Of a stretch of 17,685 nt of DNA, positions 1-7,945 are shown one piece after another. The position numbers were made by a program, and so were the translations under genes. Below the pieces are notes generated by a model. That model did not search any database, had not been told where the DNA came from, and saw only the letters and a list, made by a program, of their open reading frames with translations. This DNA is from an uncultured Clostridia bacterium. GTDB taxonomy: Bacteria > Bacillota > Clostridia > Christensenellales > Borkfalkiaceae. Numbering within the stretch: the first letter of the stretch is position 1; the number at the start of each line of letters is the position of its first letter. The DNA lies in the NCBI GenBank assembly GCA_944372565.1, contig CALVZR010000123.1:1-17685 (forward strand). The letters run 5' to 3'.

Positions 1-43
1 ATCGAAACCGAAAGAATATCGCGTCAAAATCAAGTTAAAAGTA

Positions 44-87
44 TAAAAAAAGCACCCAACTAAACCTTTTTACGGGTTCAGTTGGGT
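44..87 (-). terminator. Intrinsic terminator of tRNA-Ser
   Basis: Read on the minus strand, the arms ACCCAACT and AGTTGGGT pair over 8 bp. After one mismatch the stem continues with AACC/GGTT, and it is followed by a run of seven T. It begins about 7 nt past the encoded CCA of the tRNA, so it ends a monocistronic tRNA transcript. Confidence 0.9.
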
Positions 88-93
88 ACCGCT

Positions 94-185
94 TGGCGGA
101 GAAAGAGGGATTTGAACCCTCGCTACGCTGTTAACGTACTACTCCCTTAGCAGGGGAGCCCCTTCGGCCTCTTGGGTATTTCTCC
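94..185 (-). tRNA. tRNA-Ser(GCU), CCA encoded
   Basis: The minus strand folds as a class II tRNA. The acceptor stem is GGAGAAA/TTTCTCC with discriminator G, as expected for serine, and an encoded CCA. The anticodon stem is CTCCC/GGGAG with loop CTGCTAA, giving anticodon GCU (reads AGC/AGU). There is a long variable arm and a T-arm of GAGGG/CCCTC with the canonical loop TTCAAAT. That normal T-loop is a useful contrast with the tmRNA in this window. It has its own promoter and terminator. Confidence 0.97.
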
Positions 186-234
186 TTCCGGGTCGGTTTC
201 CGGCGCACGTTGCGCTTTCGTTAAATGCTTAACT

Positions 235-263
235 ATCTTATCATACTTTTTTTTAATTGTCAA
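235..263 (-). promoter_or_regulatory. Promoter of tRNA-Ser
   Basis: On the minus strand, -35 TTGACA (258-263) and -10 TAAGAT (235-240) are separated by 17 nt. The start would be near 228, giving a leader of about 43 nt before the tRNA. No intrinsic terminator is visible between the cls stop and this promoter, so cls transcripts may run into it. Confidence 0.8.
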
Positions 264-318
264 AATATTTTTGGTTTTTCTTTTTGAATTTTAGATTTTT
301 TCCGTCCCGGAAGCCTTT

Positions 319-1701
319 TTACATAAACGGAGCAAACACTTTGAGCGCCTTTCCCTTCCATTCCGCCCGCTCGGCGTATTCCGCCGCGTCCGAAAGCACG
401 TTCTCTTCCGCCTGCGCGGCGAGCCTTGCGCATTTGGCGAAAATACCGAGTTCGTAATGCAGGTATAAACTCCTGTAATCGAGATTGCCCGAACCGCACA
501 GCAGATATTTCCCGTCGATCACCGTGTTTTTCGCGTGGATGAATCCGTATTTGTATTTCAATACCGAAACGCCCTTTTCTTTCAGCTTTTCCGCCACGGT
601 CAGACTGACCGCGTAAACCGCCTTTTTATCGGGGACGCCGGGAATGACGACGCGCACCTTCACCCCGCGCTCCGCCGCCGAGATCAGCGCGCTCGTCACG
701 CCCTCGTCCGGCATCAGATAGGGCGTGCAGACGGTAACGCTCCTCTTTGCGTTGTAGATCGCCGTTTTGAAGATCTCCGCGAGCGGGCTTTCGCCGTCCG
801 TCGGCACGGTATGAAAAGAACATACGAATTCGTCCCCCGCAAGCGGGCGGTGCTGTGCGTAATACTCGCGGGGATCCGCTTTTTTCCGCCTGCCGAAGTC
901 GAACGCGTCGAAAAAAGCGTCCGTAACGCCGTTCACCGCGCCGCCTTTAAAGCGCACGCCGCCGTCCTTCCAGTCGCCGAAACGCACGGTCTTGCCCACG
1001 TATTCGTCGCCGATATTCACGCCGCCCACATAGGCGGTCCTGCCGTCGATCACCGCGCATTTGCCGTGATTGCGGCGGTTGATCCCCCCGCTTAAAACCC
1101 AGCCGACCTTATTGAAACTCCGGAAATCCACCTTGTTTTTTTCGCAGATCGATTTCAGTTCCCGCTCGAAACGGAAAGAGCCGAAGGAATCGCAGCACAG
1201 TTTCACCTCCACGCCCCGCCCCGCGCAGTCGCCGAGCGCGGAAAGGAGGGCGTTGAACAACTCCCCCTTTTTGACGATATAAAATTGCAGCAGCACGAAT
1301 TTTTTTGCGCGGCGGATATCGCGCAGCAGGGAATCGAAAAATTTCTTCCCGGTTTCCAGGTATTCCGCGCCCTCGGCGTTTCCGCACACGCCGCCGAGTT
1401 TGGCCGCGGCATAACCGCCCGTTTCCGAGGGAACGATGCCCGCCCGCATCGGTCCGCGCGACCTTCCGCCGATCTTCATGAGAAAATAAATTGCGACGCC
1501 GAACAGCGGAAAGGCGTTGAGCATGACGGCGTACATCGTCTTATAGGCGGAATTCATATCGGAATCGAGAATATATGCGCATAAAAGCATGCCCGCGGCG
1601 CGGAAGAGGAGCGCGAGGTAAAACCACCGGCTCAGCCAGAGCGCGAGCGCGACGAGCGCCGCGAACTGCGCCGCCATCGCGGTGATGCTCCACCCCTTCA
1701 T
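319..1701 (-). CDS. cls: Cardiolipin synthase (PLD superfamily, two HKD motifs)
   Basis: Predicted membrane enzyme that condenses phosphatidylglycerol molecules into cardiolipin. The 460-residue product fits bacterial Cls. Two hydrophobic N-terminal segments (about residues 8-45 and 57-76) form the usual anchor. They are followed by two phospholipase D domains: HGKCAVID (H212, K214, D219) with GGVNIGDEY after it, and HAKNTVID (H389, K391, D396) with GSGNLDYRS. Both catalytic motifs are intact. I chose the ATG at 1701 because it overlaps the vanW stop as ATGA and has a G-rich Shine-Dalgarno (AAGGGGG); a longer reading frame would extend about 20 low-complexity residues into vanW. It is translationally coupled to vanW. 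No terminator is evident after its stop. Other PLD-family transferases are possible, but the membrane anchor and spacing favour Cls. Confidence 0.92.
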   Translation of the reverse strand: MKGWSITAMAAQFAALVALALWLSRWFYLALLFRAAGMLLCAYILDSDMNSAYKTMYAVMLNAFPLFGVAIYFLMKIGGRSRGPMRAGIVPSETGGYAAAKLGGVCGNAEGAEYLETGKKFFDSLLRDIRRAKKFVLLQFYIVKKGELFNALLSALGDCAGRGVEVKLCCDSFGSFRFERELKSICEKNKVDFRSFNKVGWVLSGGINRRNHGKCAVIDGRTAYVGGVNIGDEYVGKTVRFGDWKDGGVRFKGGAVNGVTDAFFDAFDFGRRKKADPREYYAQHRPLAGDEFVCSFHTVPTDGESPLAEIFKTAIYNAKRSVTVCTPYLMPDEGVTSALISAAERGVKVRVVIPGVPDKKAVYAVSLTVAEKLKEKGVSVLKYKYGFIHAKNTVIDGKYLLCGSGNLDYRSLYLHYELGIFAKCARLAAQAEENVLSDAAEYAERAEWKGKALKVFAPFM

Positions 1702-2579
1702 GCCGCGCCCCCTTCCGCGGGCGCTTCCTCCGCGTCCGTTTCGGGCGGAACGATCTCCCATTCCGCCGTGCCCTCCACGATGATCGTATCGATGGGCTGA
1801 TATTTATCTCTGCGCAGCTTGCTCTTTCCCAAAAATTTTCCGCTTTCGGAATAGCGGAGCAGGCGGCTTTCGCACGTCAGCCCCGCTTTGCCCGCGCGCA
1901 CGATCTTCCTTTCCCCCTTTTTCAGGTCCGGGTATTCCCCCGCCGTATCCTTTTCCACGATCTCCTTCGGCTCCGTCCTGCCCACGATATCGCTTTCAAA
2001 AACGTATTTTTCGCGCATCGGCTCGCCGTAAACGCGCACGGTGAGCGAATACCCGTTTGCGGAAGTTTCCAGATATACGGGGTTTTTGGTATCGTTCACG
2101 AAACGAAGATCGGCGAAATAGTAATTGACCATGGCGTCCGCGCCGGGCTTCACGTAGCTTACCTGCAGGCTGTGCGGATGGCTTTCGATAACCCGCATAC
2201 CCGCGAGGAGCGCGGCGTTATACAGCGTGGTGGAAACCTGACACACCCCGCCGCCCACGCCCGCGACGAACTGCCCGCCGACGATGATCTTCGCTTTTTG
2301 ATATCCCCGCGCTTCGGTGCGCGCCCCTACGCGCGCGTTGAAGGAAAATTCCTCTTCGGGAGGGATGAGCGCATGGTGCAGCGCCTTTGCCGCGAGTTCT
2401 ATATTGTGTTTGCGCTCCGCGGAGGAAGAGGCGTACGACGTGGAAAATTCCGCGCGCAGGACGATCGGCTGCGGTTCCAGCCCGTAAAAGGGCGTTGCGA
2501 AAGCGCGCGCCGCCGAACCGCTCCCCGCCGCAAGGAATGCCGCCGCGACGGCGGCGGCGACGGCAACAAATTTTTTCAT
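1698..2579 (-). CDS. VanW family exported protein with G5-like C-terminus
   Basis: Product of 293 residues. It has a signal peptide-like start (MKKF, then an Ala-rich hydrophobic stretch to about residue 26). The VanW core spans about 60-190 and contains the hallmark GVGGGVCQVSTTLYNAALLAG (about 107-127) and a following SHPHS. The C-terminal part (about 215-272: YPDLKKGERKIVRAGKAG ... VEGT) resembles a G5 domain, as found in many Clostridia VanW proteins. The VanW biochemical role is not settled; an envelope or peptidoglycan-associated role is inferred. The ATG at 2579 is chosen for the signal peptide, although its Shine-Dalgarno is poor. An upstream extension to 2777 would run across the promoter of the divergent gene and is unlikely. 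The stop overlaps the cls start (ATGA). I found no convincing promoter for this pair. Confidence 0.88.
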   Translation of the reverse strand: MKKFVAVAAAVAAAFLAAGSGSAARAFATPFYGLEPQPIVLRAEFSTSYASSSAERKHNIELAAKALHHALIPPEEEFSFNARVGARTEARGYQKAKIIVGGQFVAGVGGGVCQVSTTLYNAALLAGMRVIESHPHSLQVSYVKPGADAMVNYYFADLRFVNDTKNPVYLETSANGYSLTVRVYGEPMREKYVFESDIVGRTEPKEIVEKDTAGEYPDLKKGERKIVRAGKAGLTCESRLLRYSESGKFLGKSKLRRDKYQPIDTIIVEGTAEWEIVPPETDAEEAPAEGGAA

Positions 2580-2672
2580 ACCGACAGTATGCCTGAAATC
2601 CGACGGAAATATGTACGGTTTGCCCCCTTGTGTCGTTTTCGCGCAAAAAAAATCCTTTTCCCCTTTATAGAG

Positions 2673-2701
2673 TTTACTTTTGCCCGTTCGTGTGTTATAA
2701 T
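2673..2701 (+). promoter_or_regulatory. Promoter of the O-antigen-ligase-like gene
   Basis: -35 TTTACT (2673-2678) and a perfect -10 TATAAT (2696-2701) are separated by 17 nt. The predicted start is near 2708, about 50 nt before the ATG at 2759. It lies in the divergent gap between vanW and this gene. Confidence 0.8.
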
Positions 2702-2758
2702 GAGTCCACCGATTCCGTAGCGGTTGGAACGGAATTTTTATCGAACGGAACATTTTCG

Positions 2759-4156
2759 ATGTCTTTGGCGAGAACAAAACTGCAAAACGCGCTGACTTCC
2801 TTTTTCAATTCGGAAATCTTTATCGCGCTTTATTCCGCGTTCGTTGCGATCGTATCCTTTCTTGACTGCAACGCCCTGATCTTATCCGTCATCCTGCTCG
2901 TACTCTCTTTTATCTTCTTTACGCAAAAAGACTTAAAACCCGTTTTCGTTCCCCTTACGCTGAGCTATTTTTCTCTACGGTTCATCGAGGGCGTATTTTC
3001 GCTCGACTGGTTTTTCTATCTGTCCGCCGCGGTGTTCGTGTGTTCCGTCATCTACTACATAGCGGTGAACAGGCCGTCTTTCCGCCCGACAAAAAACCTG
3101 AACGCCCTGTTTTTTTACGCGGCGTCTTACGTGGTCGCGGGCTCTTTCGCGGCGAATTATATGGCGGACAAGCTCTATTTTCAGCAGTTGATGATGCTGG
3201 CGATGCTCGTCCCCGCACTGGCGCTTTTGGTACTGCTCGCCGCGAACAGCGATTTCACCGACCCCGAATACGTGTTCAAGATCCTCTTCGCCATGGGCAC
3301 GGTCATCGCCGTGCAGTGCTTCGGCGTGGCGATCTCCGCGGACAATTATTTTGAAGACATCTTCTTAAAGGACCTCTTCTTCTTAAACTGGGGCATTTAC
3401 AGCGGGCCGATCACCGTGGTGCTCTTTTCCGTGCCCGCGTGTTTCTACCTCGCCTTAAAGCACAAAAAGTTCACCTTTCCGCTGGTGCTCGCCGCGTTTT
3501 TGCACATCGCGGCGGGGTACCTCACTGCATCGCGCGCGGCGTTTATCGCGCTCGCGCCCTTCCTCGTCGTGTGTTTTATCGCCACGCTCGCGGTGATGCC
3601 GAAAGGCGACAGAAAGCGGATGTGGATCTCCTTTTCCGTCTGCGTGGGGCTGGTGCTCGTTGCAGCGCTCGTATTCGCCCTCTTGAACAAGGATATCTTT
3701 TCGCGGCTGCTCGATCTGTTTTCCGTCCGCGGGCTCGATCTCGGCAGGAGCAAGGTGTGGGCGGACAGCATCGCGTACTTTTTGGAAAATCCCGTTTTCG
3801 GGCTGGGACTTCTGCACCACCAGGGCACGCCGCAGGGCAACGCCAGCTATATCTGGATGAGCCACAACACCTTTTTGCAGGCGCTTGCCAGTCTGGGCAT
3901 CGTGGGCTTTACCGGCATCATGATCCACACCGTTTGCAAATACAAAACCTTTTTCAAGCGCAATTATTTCAGTTATTTCGGACTGCTCATCGTGATTTCG
4001 ACCGAACTTTACGGGCTGATCGACTGTCTGATGCCCGCGCCGTATTACGTGTTTCCCCTGTTTCTCCTGCTCATCGGGGCGGACAGGGCGCATTACGAAA
4101 ACGAACGGCCGCTCCCCCTGCGGAAGAAATACGGTAAAACCGAAACACCGCTCTGA
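2759..4156 (+). CDS. O-antigen ligase / Wzy_C-like polytopic membrane protein
   Basis: Product of 465 residues made mostly of hydrophobic segments, about 10 or more predicted membrane spans. The C-terminal half carries the Wzy_C pattern: a span with SRAAFIA, a loop, then NPVFGLGLLHHQG ... WMSHNTFLQALASLGIVGFTG. Members of this family join or polymerise surface glycans on lipid or protein carriers at the outer face of the membrane; in a Gram-positive-type cell it could act on a capsule, teichoic-acid-like or glycoprotein glycan. The substrate cannot be told from sequence. The ATG at 2759 lies downstream of the promoter, with only a weak GGA Shine-Dalgarno. It is the only protein gene on the plus strand, and no glycosyltransferases lie next to it, so its pathway is elsewhere. 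Confidence 0.85.
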   Translation: MSLARTKLQNALTSFFNSEIFIALYSAFVAIVSFLDCNALILSVILLVLSFIFFTQKDLKPVFVPLTLSYFSLRFIEGVFSLDWFFYLSAAVFVCSVIYYIAVNRPSFRPTKNLNALFFYAASYVVAGSFAANYMADKLYFQQLMMLAMLVPALALLVLLAANSDFTDPEYVFKILFAMGTVIAVQCFGVAISADNYFEDIFLKDLFFLNWGIYSGPITVVLFSVPACFYLALKHKKFTFPLVLAAFLHIAAGYLTASRAAFIALAPFLVVCFIATLAVMPKGDRKRMWISFSVCVGLVLVAALVFALLNKDIFSRLLDLFSVRGLDLGRSKVWADSIAYFLENPVFGLGLLHHQGTPQGNASYIWMSHNTFLQALASLGIVGFTGIMIHTVCKYKTFFKRNYFSYFGLLIVISTELYGLIDCLMPAPYYVFPLFLLLIGADRAHYENERPLPLRKKYGKTETPL

Positions 4157-4199
4157 TTTTCCTTTAGAAAACGCGGTATTCTCCAAATAAAAACAAAAT

Positions 4200-4235
4200 G
4201 CCGCGGCGAAAAAATTTCGCCGCGGCGCTCTTTTT
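4200..4235 (+). terminator. Bidirectional terminator between converging genes
   Basis: A perfect 12-bp stem GCCGCGGCGAAA/TTTCGCCGCGGC closes a 3-nt loop. It is followed by CTC and five T on the plus strand. On the minus strand it is followed by ATTTTGTTTTT, so it also serves the glp operon ending at 4302. Confidence 0.88.
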
Positions 4236-4301
4236 ATGCAGTAGATGGGGCGATATGCCCGCTTTAAATCAGGTTCGGTTTATTCCCGTCCGTATCGCGC
4301 G

Positions 4302-4841
4302 CTACATATTCCAGAGTTCGCTCTTGCCCGTGGAAACGCCGTCCGCACCTGCGGAAAGCGCGGCGAACACGTCCGCCTTGCTTTCGATGAGTCCGCCCGC
4401 GATGATCTTCGTTTTGGTCTTTTCCACAAAACTCTTCACCGCCTTGGGCAGAATGCCCGGCATGAGCTCGGCATAATCGGGGCGGGTGCTCTCCACGATG
4501 TCGAGCGCGGTGGCAACCGAATGCGAATCGATGATGAAAAAGCGCTGCACCGTGCCCAGCCCCATTTCCTTCGCGAGCTGGATCATGTGGTTCTTGGTGC
4601 TGATAACGCCGTCCGCCCCCGCGTTTTTCAGCCATTCCAGCCCCTTTTTATCCTTGCCCACGCCCTCCGCCATATCGACGTGCACGTAGAGGCGTTTTTC
4701 CCCTTTCTGCGCGGCGATCGCGCCGAACGTGAGGATATCGGCTTTGAGCATGAATACGGCCGGCACCGAACTTTTCAGCGCGGCGAGCGTTTCTCCGTCG
4801 CTCCTGGCGGCGGCGATGACGGGATTGGCTAAATCGAGCAT
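4302..4841 (-). CDS. glpP: Glycerol-3-phosphate-responsive antiterminator
   Basis: Product of 179 residues that matches the GlpP family (G3P_antiterm, TIM-barrel-like) over its whole length, with the typical stretches MLKADILTFG, YVHVDMAEGVGKDKKGLEWL, GADGVISTK, DSHSVATALDIVE, ELMPGILPK and AGGLIESKADVFAALSAGADGVSTG. In Bacillus subtilis, GlpP with glycerol-3-phosphate binds leader mRNA and lets polymerase pass an intrinsic terminator upstream of glp genes. The gene is last in the operon and has a GGAGGAA Shine-Dalgarno. A 69-nt gap with no clear promoter or terminator separates it from the DUF1667 gene. Its likely target in this window is the leader hairpin at 8634-8699, which would make the operon autoregulated (inference). 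Confidence 0.93.
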   Translation of the reverse strand: MLDLANPVIAAARSDGETLAALKSSVPAVFMLKADILTFGAIAAQKGEKRLYVHVDMAEGVGKDKKGLEWLKNAGADGVISTKNHMIQLAKEMGLGTVQRFFIIDSHSVATALDIVESTRPDYAELMPGILPKAVKSFVEKTKTKIIAGGLIESKADVFAALSAGADGVSTGKSELWNM

Positions 4842-4910
4842 ACTTCCTCCGTTTGCGTCCCTGTTCTTGACCGAACGGGAAAACGCGCGCCCCTTTTGGG
4901 CAAGTCCGCG

Positions 4911-5261
4911 TTATTTTTCCGCCGTATAGGGCGCGGCGGCGACGAGGTTTGTCCCCTCGCCGTCGATGTTTTCTATGATTATATCACCGATCTCCGCGTT
5001 TTTCAAGAGTTTCGCGCCGCGAATTTTTTGCATGAGCGCGAAAATCAGCTCCTTCTTCACGGGGCGGTCGGTCTTGACGGGCACCATACAGTCCTTCGCG
5101 CGCACCGTGCTCGTGAGCACGCGGCGGGGCTCGGTGAGTTCCGCCTGCGCGTACGCCTTCCCTTTCGGACAGAAATTGCCCGTAACGTTTACGCCGTTTT
5201 CGGTTTTTTCCGCGAGCAGCCGACAGCCGCGCGGACATTCTATGCAGATCAATTCTCTCAT
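4911..5261 (-). CDS. DUF1667 Fe-S-type protein of the glp operon
   Basis: Small soluble protein of 116 residues. The N-terminus holds CIECPRGC and later FCPKGKAYA, giving C6, C9, C13 and C31. This CxxCxxxC...C pattern resembles the [4Fe-4S]-binding start of molybdopterin oxidoreductases. The family (DUF1667) is regularly found beside glpA-like and glpB-like genes in anaerobes. A role as electron-transfer partner of the dehydrogenase, replacing GlpC, is inference. The ATG overlaps the stop of the preceding gene as ATGA, indicating translational coupling. Confidence 0.88.
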   Translation of the reverse strand: MRELICIECPRGCRLLAEKTENGVNVTGNFCPKGKAYAQAELTEPRRVLTSTVRAKDCMVPVKTDRPVKKELIFALMQKIRGAKLLKNAEIGDIIIENIDGEGTNLVAAAPYTAEK

Positions 5262-6502
5262 CTCTGTTCACCCCGCACGGATATTTTCACTTTTTGCGCG
5301 TTTACGAGTTCTTCTGCGGATAAAACGATGTTTTCCATCTCACCGGGCGCCACGGCGATCCTGCGGAAAACTTTCGTTCCCGCGCCCGTTTCCGCCTCGA
5401 TCACGGCGTTTTTCAGGGCGCGCTTCACGCGGAAAAAGAGTTTCTGCGCGCCGCTCTCCTTTTTATTGACCGACTGCGGGAGAATATACGACACGTTTTC
5501 CCCGCATTCGGCGGGGATGAGCTCCTTCTGCTTTTCGCCGCCGCGCACGTAGGCTGCCGCCGCGCGCCCCGCGATCTCCGCTTCTTCCGAAACGAAATCG
5601 ACGAGATCGTGCACGTGCAGCACGTTGCCGCAGGCGAAGATCCCCTCGATCTGCGTTTCCCTGTCGCCGTCCACGAACGCGCCCTTGGTGCGCCCGTCCA
5701 GGCGCAGCCCCGCGCGCTTGGTCAGTTCGTTTTCGGGGATAAGCCCCACGGAAAACAGAACGGTATCGCAGTCGAAATGCTTTTCGGTGCCGGGAACGGG
5801 GTTTTTGTTTTCGTCCACCGCCGCCACCGTCACGCCGCTCGCCCGCGTGTCGCCCTCGATCTCCACGATCGTGTGGCTGAGATAGAGCGGGATGCCGAAA
5901 TCGTCCAGACACTGGGCGATGTTCCGCCTCAGCCCGCTCGAATGGGGCATAATCTCGCACACGCAAAGCACCTTCGCGCCCTCAAGCGTGAGCCGCCGCG
6001 CCATAATGAGCCCGATATCCCCCGAACCGAGGATGACGACGCGCTTGCCGGGAAGCAGCCCCTTGATGTTTACGTATTTTTGCGCCGTGCCCGCGCTGAG
6101 CAGTCCCGCGGGGCGCGTGCCCGCGATGTTGAGCGCGCCCTTGCTGCGTTCGCGGCAGCCCATCGCGAGGATGACCGCCTTCGCCCGGATGCGGAAAATG
6201 CCGCTCTCGTTCATGCAGGTTACTTCCTTCTGCGCCGAAAGCCCGGTTACGAAGGTATTTTTCAAGATCTCTATGCCGCGCTTTTCCGCCTCTGCCAAAA
6301 AGCGGTGGGCGTATTCCGGCCCCGTGAGGTTTTCGCCGAAACGCGTCAGCCCGAACCCGCTGTGTATGCACTGTTTGAGCACGCCGCCCGCCTCGCTTTC
6401 CCGCTCCACGACGAGCACGTTTTTACAGCCCGCGTCGTATGCGGCGATTGCCGCCGCCAGCCCCGCGGGGCCTCCTCCTATCACCACGATATCCCTGTTC
6501 AT
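5258..6502 (-). CDS. FAD/NAD(P)-dependent oxidoreductase, GlpB-like partner
   Basis: Product of 414 residues with two nucleotide-binding folds: FAD-binding VVIGGGPAGLAAA (about 6-18) with VVERE following, and NAD(P)-binding VVILGSGDIGLIMARRL (about 155-171). GCRERSKGALNIAGTRPAG (about 115-133) and the C-terminal GIFACGNVLHVHDLVD are typical of this group. The group accompanies the three-subunit-like anaerobic glycerol-3-phosphate dehydrogenase in Clostridia. The likely job is passing electrons from glycerol-3-phosphate oxidation to a nicotinamide or another carrier (inference). Its ATG overlaps the glpA-like stop (ATGA) and its own stop overlaps the DUF1667 start (ATGA), so the three proteins are probably made in equal amounts and form a complex. 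Confidence 0.88.
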   Translation of the reverse strand: MNRDIVVIGGGPAGLAAAIAAYDAGCKNVLVVERESEAGGVLKQCIHSGFGLTRFGENLTGPEYAHRFLAEAEKRGIEILKNTFVTGLSAQKEVTCMNESGIFRIRAKAVILAMGCRERSKGALNIAGTRPAGLLSAGTAQKYVNIKGLLPGKRVVILGSGDIGLIMARRLTLEGAKVLCVCEIMPHSSGLRRNIAQCLDDFGIPLYLSHTIVEIEGDTRASGVTVAAVDENKNPVPGTEKHFDCDTVLFSVGLIPENELTKRAGLRLDGRTKGAFVDGDRETQIEGIFACGNVLHVHDLVDFVSEEAEIAGRAAAAYVRGGEKQKELIPAECGENVSYILPQSVNKKESGAQKLFFRVKRALKNAVIEAETGAGTKVFRRIAVAPGEMENIVLSAEELVNAQKVKISVRGEQR

Positions 6503-7920
6503 ATCTCACCGCCCGCAATGATTTCGGAATGTTTTCCGTTTTTGGTCACTTCGAGCGGGCCTATGCCCCGCTCTTTGCAGATCGTTTCCAGCACGGAAGG
6601 CTGGCAGAACCCGCTCTGGCACCGCCCCATCCCCGCGCGTGTGCGCAGTTTCACGCCGTCTATCGTGCGCGCGGGCGGATTTGCCCGCAGGGCGTATAAG
6701 ATTTCGCCCAGCGTTACGCTCTCGCAGCGGCACACGATCTTCCCGAAATCGGGATCTGCGGCGATGATCTCGTTTTTCTTTTCGTCGGACAATTTGCGGA
6801 AAAAGAAATAACTTTTCCGTTTCGGGGAGAAGTTTTCCTTGCGCTTTGCGCCGAGGCGCGCCGCCGTTTTTTCGGCGACGTACCGCCCGATGGCGGGCGC
6901 GGAGGTCAGCCCGGGCGATTCGATGCCCGCGGCGTTGAACAGCGGAGCAGCCGCGCTCTCTTCCAGAATAAAATCGTGCCTGTCGCAGTAGGCGCGCACG
7001 CCCGCGAAAGACGTGATCGTTTCCCCGAACGGGATATTCTCGCACATCGCCTTCGCCTTGGAGATGAGTTCGGCGAACGCCGCGCGGCGGATAGAGGTTT
7101 CAAACGTGTTTTCCTCCACCGAAGTCGGCCCGATGAGCACGTTCTGATCGACCGTGGGCGTAACAAGCACGCCCTTTCCCGCCGCCGTGGGCACGGTGAA
7201 AACCGTGCTCTTCACCAGCCCGTCCGCCGCGGAATCGAGAAGGATATATTCCCCTTTCCGCGCTCCTATGGTGAAGGAAGTATCCCCGAACAGCCGCGCG
7301 ATCTTCGCCGCGCCCGCTCCCGCGCAGTTTACGGCGTATTTCGCCTCGATCTCCCGCCCGTCGGCGGAAAACAGGCGGAGCGTGTCCCCCTTTTCCGCGC
7401 GCACGAGCTCGAAATCGGGGAAAAATTCCGCGCCGTTGTCCATAGCGTTTCCCAGCGCCGCGAAGGTCAGCCCGTAGGGGCACACGATGCCCCCCGTCGG
7501 CGCGAAGAGCGCGGCGGTCGCGTTTCTGCTCGCGTTGGGTTCGCGTTCGAAAAGTTCTTCGCGGGAGAGGATTTTCAACCCTTTCACCCCGTTCGCCTCG
7601 CCGCGGCGGAGCAGGGTATGCAGCGTGCCTTCCTGTTCTTTTCCGAAAGCGAGCACGACGGAGCCGTTGTTTTTATACTCCACCCCCAGCTCTTCGCACA
7701 CGCCCGCCATCAGGCGGTTGCCTTCCACGTTGAACTTCGCTTTTAAAGAGCCTTCCGCGGCGTCGAACCCCGCGTGCACGATCCCGCTGTTCGCGCGGCT
7801 GGCGCCCGCGGCGGCGTCCGCCTCCTTTTCGAGCACGGCGACGCGCAGGTCGTATCTTGCGAGTTCGCGCGCGATCATGGCGCCGATCACGCCCGCGCCG
7901 ATTACGGCAACGTCAAACAT
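6499..7920 (-). CDS. Glycerol-3-phosphate dehydrogenase-type FAD protein with BFD-like [2Fe-2S] domain
   Basis: Product of 473 residues. The N-terminal DAO-type FAD fold begins VAVIGAGVIGAMIAREL (about 4-20), with E31 at the end of strand 2 and the SRANSGIVHAGFD loop (about 41-53). The C-terminus carries a BFD-like iron-sulfur domain with C397, C399, C434 and C439 (VCRCES ... GRCQSGFCQP). This GlpA-like architecture oxidises sn-glycerol-3-phosphate to dihydroxyacetone phosphate; LhgO-type hydroxyacid oxidation is the alternative, but the glpP neighbour argues for glycerol-3-phosphate. It has a strong GGGAGGAG Shine-Dalgarno, starts 25 nt after the mgtC-like stop and overlaps the next gene by 4 nt. 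No glycerol kinase or facilitator gene is present in the window. Confidence 0.9.
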   Translation of the reverse strand: MFDVAVIGAGVIGAMIARELARYDLRVAVLEKEADAAAGASRANSGIVHAGFDAAEGSLKAKFNVEGNRLMAGVCEELGVEYKNNGSVVLAFGKEQEGTLHTLLRRGEANGVKGLKILSREELFEREPNASRNATAALFAPTGGIVCPYGLTFAALGNAMDNGAEFFPDFELVRAEKGDTLRLFSADGREIEAKYAVNCAGAGAAKIARLFGDTSFTIGARKGEYILLDSAADGLVKSTVFTVPTAAGKGVLVTPTVDQNVLIGPTSVEENTFETSIRRAAFAELISKAKAMCENIPFGETITSFAGVRAYCDRHDFILEESAAAPLFNAAGIESPGLTSAPAIGRYVAEKTAARLGAKRKENFSPKRKSYFFFRKLSDEKKNEIIAADPDFGKIVCRCESVTLGEILYALRANPPARTIDGVKLRTRAGMGRCQSGFCQPSVLETICKERGIGPLEVTKNGKHSEIIAGGEI

Positions 7921-7945
7921 ATTCTCCTCCCGTAAAAATAAATTT

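Noticed and set aside
296..320. Small hairpin TTCCG/CGGAA with following T run on the plus strand just after cls.
   Set aside because: The stem has only 5 bp, it points along the plus strand where no gene ends, and on the minus strand it lacks a T run.
2580..2777. N-terminal extension of VanW to 2777.
   Set aside because: It would cover the divergent promoter, has no family similarity, and hides a clear signal peptide that starts at 2579.
5609..6811. Long plus-strand open frame opposite the glpB-like gene (400 codons), and similar ones at 10646-11737, 13233-14216 and 15384-16265.
   Set aside because: They are antisense shadows in GC-rich genes with strong protein matches on the minus strand. 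They are Arg/His/Ala-rich, show no domain, and I saw no convincing ribosome binding site for them.
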